Source of the DNA: Cellulophaga sp. BC115SP
GTDB lineage: Bacteria; Bacteroidota; Bacteroidia; Cytophagales; Spirosomataceae
Length of the DNA: 64,000 nucleotides
Assembly: GCF_009905545.1 (NCBI RefSeq)
Contig: NZ_JAAALB010000007.1
Span: 1 to 64,000 of the forward strand
Direction of reading: 5' to 3'
Shown here: positions 59,550 through 64,000 of the stretch, in pieces
How positions within the stretch are numbered: position 1 is the stretch's first letter
How the letters are laid out: each line of letters opens with the position of its first letter
Made by a program: the position numbers and the translations under genes
The notes under the pieces: model-generated
Database searches by the model: none
Told to the model about the DNA's origin: nothing
The model's input: the letters and a program-made list of their open reading frames with translations, nothing else

Positions 59550-61250
59550 CTACCATAAATGAACTTTTTGCCCGATATAGCCAAAGTTTGTAATCTTTAG
59601 GTTTTGAATAGTACAAAGGGCTATTTGATAATCGCCTCGCGGGATATCTAGATAAGAAAATCCAGAACTAAAACCAGGGTTTAATGGATTTTTACCAGAT
59701 AATAATTTTCTAATAGAAAGGGCATTCAAGGTACATGCAGTCATAAACATATTTTGCTTTCCTATGAGCACAATAAAATGCCCATTTGAATGCAAAATCT
59801 TTGATGGTACTGGTAAGTTACTATTTTCAATCACTTCATATTGAGGATAAACCCCATACATATCCTTATTTTTCCCTTGTCCTCTAGTAACTTTAAATAA
59901 AGATGGTTGATACTGTAAGGTTGTATCCTTTGCCAACTCTTTAAGATTTTGAACAAATGCTGGAGTGAAAGACCCTTTTGGAGTAAAAATACCTTTTTGT
60001 CTTAAAAAGTCATATTGATGTTCTTCATCGTTAGCTATATACTTTGAAGCTTCCCAGTTGAAAATGTCACACTGTAGTCTTTTTTGATATTCAATGGCAT
60101 TACGAAAGTTTATAAAGTTAGCTCGTGCATAAAATACTAGAGCAAATAGCATCATACTAATTCCCACAATTCTTTTCTTTATTTCACTTTTTTGAAGTCC
60201 TGCAAGAACACATATATATATAAGGCTAAAAAGCCCCAATGTAAATATTAATTTATGACCAGTCAAAATTTCTGATAAATACCCATTATAATCTTCTCTC
60301 CATCGTTTCAACGTATTCAAAGTAATCATTATTAGCATAAAAGCTATACTTGTGATAATGAAGTTATGTACTGTATTATTCCACCTCATTTTTGTGAAAA
60401 ATAAAAATACAGGGCAGAATAACAATATTGCACCAAATATAATAGTAGTGAATTCAGAAGAATTGAAAATAGTTATAATATTACCGCAGAATGCAACAAC
60501 TAAAAGTGTTATCTCTTTAAAATGGAGAAATATTCCTGATAGTTGGTTTCCTGAATGTGGGTCTTTAATGTCTGGAATAGAGATAATCATCAAAAATAAA
60601 GCTATCCCAAAAACCATACTTTCCTTGTAGTATTTTCTCACAAGATTATTTAAAAATAAAAATAATGCACAGAGTAGCGCCGTGCTTCCTATACCAAAGG
60701 ATATAATAATAAATATGATAGCTAGGAATGTTTTTTTCTTAACTATATCTAAGTAGAAAATATAAATAGGAACAACAAAGGAACTGATATAAAAAAAAGT
60801 CTCGTATGAAAAAAGATAAGTGAGGTAAGGTCCTAGATTTAAAAATAAGAAAGGAATGGGTAAAAAGTAGAAAGAAGAAACATCTAGCTGTTTTATAATT
60901 GTTTTGATTAAAAACAAATACCCCAATAAAATTAAATTACCAAGAATACAAATAAATTGAAAGTTGACATTACCAGTTAATGTGTAACTCAATACATATA
61001 AAAGACGAACGACCACAGGTCTACTTTCATTTTCTGGAGCAATAAGTGTTTTGGCTGAATTTATGAATCCCTCAGCATTGTAATAGTTTTTTAGAAATTT
61101 TCCTGCAATACGATACTCATCTCTAGAAATCATATTGAAGCTATTTTGTATCAACCAAATGAAAAATAATGATGTTGGTACACATACTATAATCCAAAAT
61201 AATAAAGGTGAATAATGCTTATGAAGAGCTTTCGAAAACTGAGTAATCAT
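59550..61250 (-). CDS. Polytopic membrane protein of unknown function
   Basis: A 566-residue protein with about eleven hydrophobic segments in residues ~15-380 and a soluble C-terminal part of ~190 residues ending with QKVHLW. The charged pair near the start (MISRDEYRIAGKF) and the soluble tail resemble glycosyltransferase-C-type or O-antigen-related membrane proteins, but no motif decides. Single gene. Confidence 0.6.
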   Translation of the reverse strand: MITQFSKALHKHYSPLLFWIIVCVPTSLFFIWLIQNSFNMISRDEYRIAGKFLKNYYNAEGFINSAKTLIAPENESRPVVVRLLYVLSYTLTGNVNFQFICILGNLILLGYLFLIKTIIKQLDVSSFYFLPIPFLFLNLGPYLTYLFSYETFFYISSFVVPIYIFYLDIVKKKTFLAIIFIIISFGIGSTALLCALFLFLNNLVRKYYKESMVFGIALFLMIISIPDIKDPHSGNQLSGIFLHFKEITLLVVAFCGNIITIFNSSEFTTIIFGAILLFCPVFLFFTKMRWNNTVHNFIITSIAFMLIMITLNTLKRWREDYNGYLSEILTGHKLIFTLGLFSLIYICVLAGLQKSEIKKRIVGISMMLFALVFYARANFINFRNAIEYQKRLQCDIFNWEASKYIANDEEHQYDFLRQKGIFTPKGSFTPAFVQNLKELAKDTTLQYQPSLFKVTRGQGKNKDMYGVYPQYEVIENSNLPVPSKILHSNGHFIVLIGKQNMFMTACTLNALSIRKLLSGKNPLNPGFSSGFSYLDIPRGDYQIALCTIQNLKITNFGYIGQKVHLW

Positions 61251-61303
61251 GAAATTGTGCAGTGGTTTCTAATATTTATTTATGATATAATAACTTATGC
61301 ACC

Positions 61304-61338
61304 AAATGTAAAGGTCGTATTATGCGACCTTTACATTT
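61304..61338 (-). terminator. Hairpin after the FAD/Fe-S oxidoreductase gene
   Basis: AAATGTAAAGGTCG and CGACCTTTACATTT pair over 14 bp with loop TATTATG. It lies just past the stop of the oxidoreductase gene on the minus strand; the following T-run is weak. Confidence 0.65.
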
Positions 61339-61344
61339 AGTTTA

Positions 61345-64000
61345 TCAAATTAGTGCTGCATGAAGGATTTCAACTGCATGCAAAGCTGTACGACCAGTAC
61401 CATCATGGATTTGGTGACGGCAGCTTGTACCTGAAGCTGCAATGATTACCTCATCTGGTTGCTGGCGAATTGTTGGGAACAATACTAATTCGCCCACTTG
61501 ATTAGAAAGTTCGAAGTGTTCTTTTTCATAGCCAAACGAACCCGCCATACCACAACAACCACTTGGAATCAATTGAACTTCATAGTTACTTGGTAATGAA
61601 AGCGCTTTTTTGGCAGGAACTAAGCTAGAAAGTGATTTTTGTTGACAGTGACCGTGTAATTTGATTAAACGTTTTTCACTTGTAAACAACGACTTATCAA
61701 TACGTTTAGCATCAATTTCTTTTGCTAAAAACTCCTCAACCATAAAAGTGTTTTTTGCTAATTTTCTAGCATCTTCTAGGAGATTATCATCAACCAAATC
61801 AGGATATTCGTCACGGAAAGTTAGAATTGCTGATGGTTCAATACCTACTAAAGGAGTATTTTCTGAAATAACATCTTTTAGTAAGGTTACGTTTTTCGTA
61901 GCCAATGCTTTTGCATCGTCCAATAAACCTTTTGATAATTGTGGACGACCAGATTCCACATGGTTTGGAATAACGACTTCATAGCCCAGTTTTTCTAGTA
62001 ACTCAACCGCTTTTTTACCGATCTCCACATCATTGTAGTTCGTGAATTCATCAGCAAAGAGATAAACTTTTTTACTTAAACCAGTTGCTTTTGAGCGTTT
62101 CTTATTCCAATTCAAAAACGTTTCCTTTGCCAAAAGAGGCATCGTACGTTCAGGGTGGAACCCGACGATATTATTAGCAATTTTACGTAGCGCAGGCGTA
62201 TCAAATACCAAATTGTAAGCCCAAGGAACATAAGACGCAACTTTTGAAAGTTTCGAGAAATTGGCAATTAATTTACTACGAAGAGGTACTCCATTATCCT
62301 TGTAATATTGGTGCAAGAATTCCATCTTTAGTTTTGCCATATCTACGTTCGACGGACAATCAGATTTACATCCTTTACATGCCAAACATAAATCCATCAC
62401 TTCTTTGATTTCTTCATGATCAAAACGATTGGCTTTGTCCGAACGAGTCAAAAACTCTCTTAAAATATTAGCACGAGCACGAGTTGTTTCTTTCTCATTG
62501 CGAGTAGCCATGTAAGAAGGACACATAGTTCCGCCTGACAAATGCGTCTTACGACAGTCGCCCGAACCGTTACATTGCTCGGCATGTTGCAAGATATCTT
62601 GGTCGTAAAAACGGAAAGTTGTTTTGAATTCTGGGGTAGTTTGTCCCGGCGTATAGCGTAGGAACGTATCCATCGGAGGAGTATCTACAATTTTATTTGG
62701 ATTGAAGATATTTTTAGGATCCCAGACCTTTTTGATTTCTTTCATCAATTGATAGTTGTGGTCACCAACCATCTGCTTGATAAACTCGCCTCTCAAACGA
62801 CCATCACCGTGTTCTCCAGAAAGAGAGCCTTTGAATTTTTTTACTAAAGTAGCAATCTCTTCCGCAATCAATCTAAACTGTTTATTGCCTTCTTCCGTCT
62901 TTAAATTAATGATAGGGCGGAGGTGAAGTTCGCCAGAGCCAGCGTGCGCATAATGCACACAATACATATTATTGGCTGCAAGAATTTCATTAAACTCTTT
63001 AATAAATTCAGGCAGGTCATTGACATCCACGGCTGTATCTTCGATAACAGCTACTGCTTTTTCGTCGCCAGGAAGATTTGATAATAGTCCTAAACCAGCC
63101 TTGCGTAAATCCCAAACGCGCTTGGTATCAGCACCGTAAACTCTTGGGAAATGATAGCCAAAGCCAGCAGCACGCATTTCAGCCTCGATAGCAGCAGCCT
63201 GTTTTTCGATTTCGGCAACATCATTATCGCGAAGCTCAACCACCAAAAGTGCACCTGGGTCACCTTCCACAAAGAAACGATTTTGGCGATGCTCAGGGTT
63301 TGCTTTAGTACATTCTAGGATATAATGATCCATCAACTCCGAAGCAGAAGGCTTGTATTTCATCGCAATAAGATTGGCTCTAAGAGCTTCGTCTATGGTA
63401 TTGAAATGAACACATAATAAACCGATTTCTTTAGGAGGTAAATCGTTGACATGAATTTTAATTTCGGTAATAAAACAAAGTGTTCCTTCGGAACCAGCAA
63501 TAAGTTCGCACATATTGAATGCTTTACCATTTGGTGTAAATGGCTCACAGTTCAGTAGCATATCAAGTGCATATCCTGTATTTCTACGTTCGATGGTAGG
63601 CTTAGGAAACTCCGCACGGATTTCGTCTTGATTTTTTGAATCGCTGAGTATATCGTTAGTTTTAAGATAAATCTTATCTAACAAGGTTGCAGAGCCGTTT
63701 TTTTGTTGTGCTGTAGCTACCAAAGAGCTAAAGTCAGCTTTGTCGGTTGACTTAAAAACTGTTTCTGAACCATCTGCCAAAATAGCATGTACTTCTAATA
63801 AATGGTCACGGGTCGAGCCATAAACCACAGAGTTTGAGCCACATGAGTTATTGCCAACCATGCCGCCAATCATAGCACGATTGGCAGTAGAAGTCTCAGG
63901 ACCGAAGAACAAACCATGTTTTTTGAGTTCCATGTTGAGTACGTCACGCACTACACCTGGTTGTACACGTACCCAATGTTCTTCTTTATTAACTTCAAGA
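61345..64000 (-). CDS. FAD-binding and (4Fe-4S) oxidoreductase, D-lactate dehydrogenase-like (5' end outside window)
   Basis: At least 885 residues; the reading frame is open to the right edge, so the N-terminus is missing. The first visible part is the FAD-binding (FAD_binding_4) fold: VVRDVLNMELKKHGLFFGPETSTANRAMIGGMVGNNSCGSNSVVYGSTRDHLLEV. A FAD-oxidase C-terminal domain follows (HYAHAGSGELHLRPIINL, LSGEHGDGRLRGEF). Then come two Fe-S Cys clusters (CNGSGDCRKTHLSGGTMCPSYM and CLACKGCKSDCPSNVDMAKLK) and a CCG-type domain (HGHCQQKSL, SGCCGMAGSFGYEKEHFELS). This fused GlpC-like arrangement is known for D-lactate/2-hydroxy-acid dehydrogenases. Substrate cannot be decided. Confidence 0.88.
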   Translation of the reverse strand, partial: LEVNKEEHWVRVQPGVVRDVLNMELKKHGLFFGPETSTANRAMIGGMVGNNSCGSNSVVYGSTRDHLLEVHAILADGSETVFKSTDKADFSSLVATAQQKNGSATLLDKIYLKTNDILSDSKNQDEIRAEFPKPTIERRNTGYALDMLLNCEPFTPNGKAFNMCELIAGSEGTLCFITEIKIHVNDLPPKEIGLLCVHFNTIDEALRANLIAMKYKPSASELMDHYILECTKANPEHRQNRFFVEGDPGALLVVELRDNDVAEIEKQAAAIEAEMRAAGFGYHFPRVYGADTKRVWDLRKAGLGLLSNLPGDEKAVAVIEDTAVDVNDLPEFIKEFNEILAANNMYCVHYAHAGSGELHLRPIINLKTEEGNKQFRLIAEEIATLVKKFKGSLSGEHGDGRLRGEFIKQMVGDHNYQLMKEIKKVWDPKNIFNPNKIVDTPPMDTFLRYTPGQTTPEFKTTFRFYDQDILQHAEQCNGSGDCRKTHLSGGTMCPSYMATRNEKETTRARANILREFLTRSDKANRFDHEEIKEVMDLCLACKGCKSDCPSNVDMAKLKMEFLHQYYKDNGVPLRSKLIANFSKLSKVASYVPWAYNLVFDTPALRKIANNIVGFHPERTMPLLAKETFLNWNKKRSKATGLSKKVYLFADEFTNYNDVEIGKKAVELLEKLGYEVVIPNHVESGRPQLSKGLLDDAKALATKNVTLLKDVISENTPLVGIEPSAILTFRDEYPDLVDDNLLEDARKLAKNTFMVEEFLAKEIDAKRIDKSLFTSEKRLIKLHGHCQQKSLSSLVPAKKALSLPSNYEVQLIPSGCCGMAGSFGYEKEHFELSNQVGELVLFPTIRQQPDEVIIAASGTSCRHQIHDGTGRTALHAVEILHAALI

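Noticed and set aside
1-64000. CRISPR arrays, prophage or integrase genes
   Set aside because: No regularly spaced direct repeats, phage structural genes, integrase or transposase were found on either strand.

Overview
The window looks like a chromosomal segment of a member of the Bacteroidota, most likely of the order Cytophagales. The evidence is a gliding-motility type gldG gene, the AT-rich composition, promoter-like sites of the Bacteroidota type (TTG, about 19 bases, TAnnTTTG), a general lack of Shine-Dalgarno sequences, a long SecA, and the GNAT-argG-argC-argD order for arginine synthesis. No phage, integrase, transposase or CRISPR array was seen.

Layout. At 1-68 is the 3' end of a 5S rRNA with its terminator. 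At 187-4833 is the most interesting locus: a WYL regulator diverges from a Ro60-like TROVE/vWA protein, followed by an apparently noncoding stretch with three related structured RNAs, then the RNA ligase RtcB. The third RNA carries a near-perfect tRNA T-arm and D-arm in circularly permuted order, as in bacterial YrlA-type Y RNAs. At 4892-6979 is a type II restriction-modification pair (Eco47II-like endonuclease and an HTH-fused cytosine-C5 methyltransferase) with a 16-bp perfect inverted repeat at the endonuclease start. From 7039 to 24608 come mostly housekeeping genes: rarA, queA, a cobalamin adenosyltransferase, ilvE, a LuxR-type response regulator and a LytTR regulator each preceded by a similar palindrome, an Omp85 protein, an SLC45-type transporter, an acyl-CoA ligase, birA, rsfS-ftsH and lpxH. 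From 24874 to 31660 lie a GH32 fructanase, two identical tRNA-Val genes, a TerC protein, a secreted thioredoxin and an isoquinoline-oxidoreductase-like molybdoenzyme pair.

From 31899 to 37030 (minus strand) are dnaN, gldG and a PpiD-like foldase. From 37881 to 43163 (minus) is the arginine gene group with an outer-membrane protein between argC and argD, and a strong hairpin with a U-tract just before argC. Then follow aat and proB, a polytopic membrane protein, a four-gene dTDP-amino-sugar/glycosyltransferase group (47094-50281), secA, a TonB-like protein, a NUDIX hydrolase, an M1 peptidase, and a 5'-truncated FAD/Fe-S oxidoreductase running off the right edge.

A dispersed intergenic repeat occurs at least four times (about 12360-12540, 31675-31900, 55825-56018, 56764-56969). 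It combines a long AGCGGTCG-type hairpin with a GACGCAAT palindrome and short terminal inverted repeats, and resembles a non-autonomous MITE that also supplies terminators. Two copies in opposite orientation bracket the NUDIX gene.

All family calls were made by reading the protein sequences; no database search was run. RNA folds were paired by eye.
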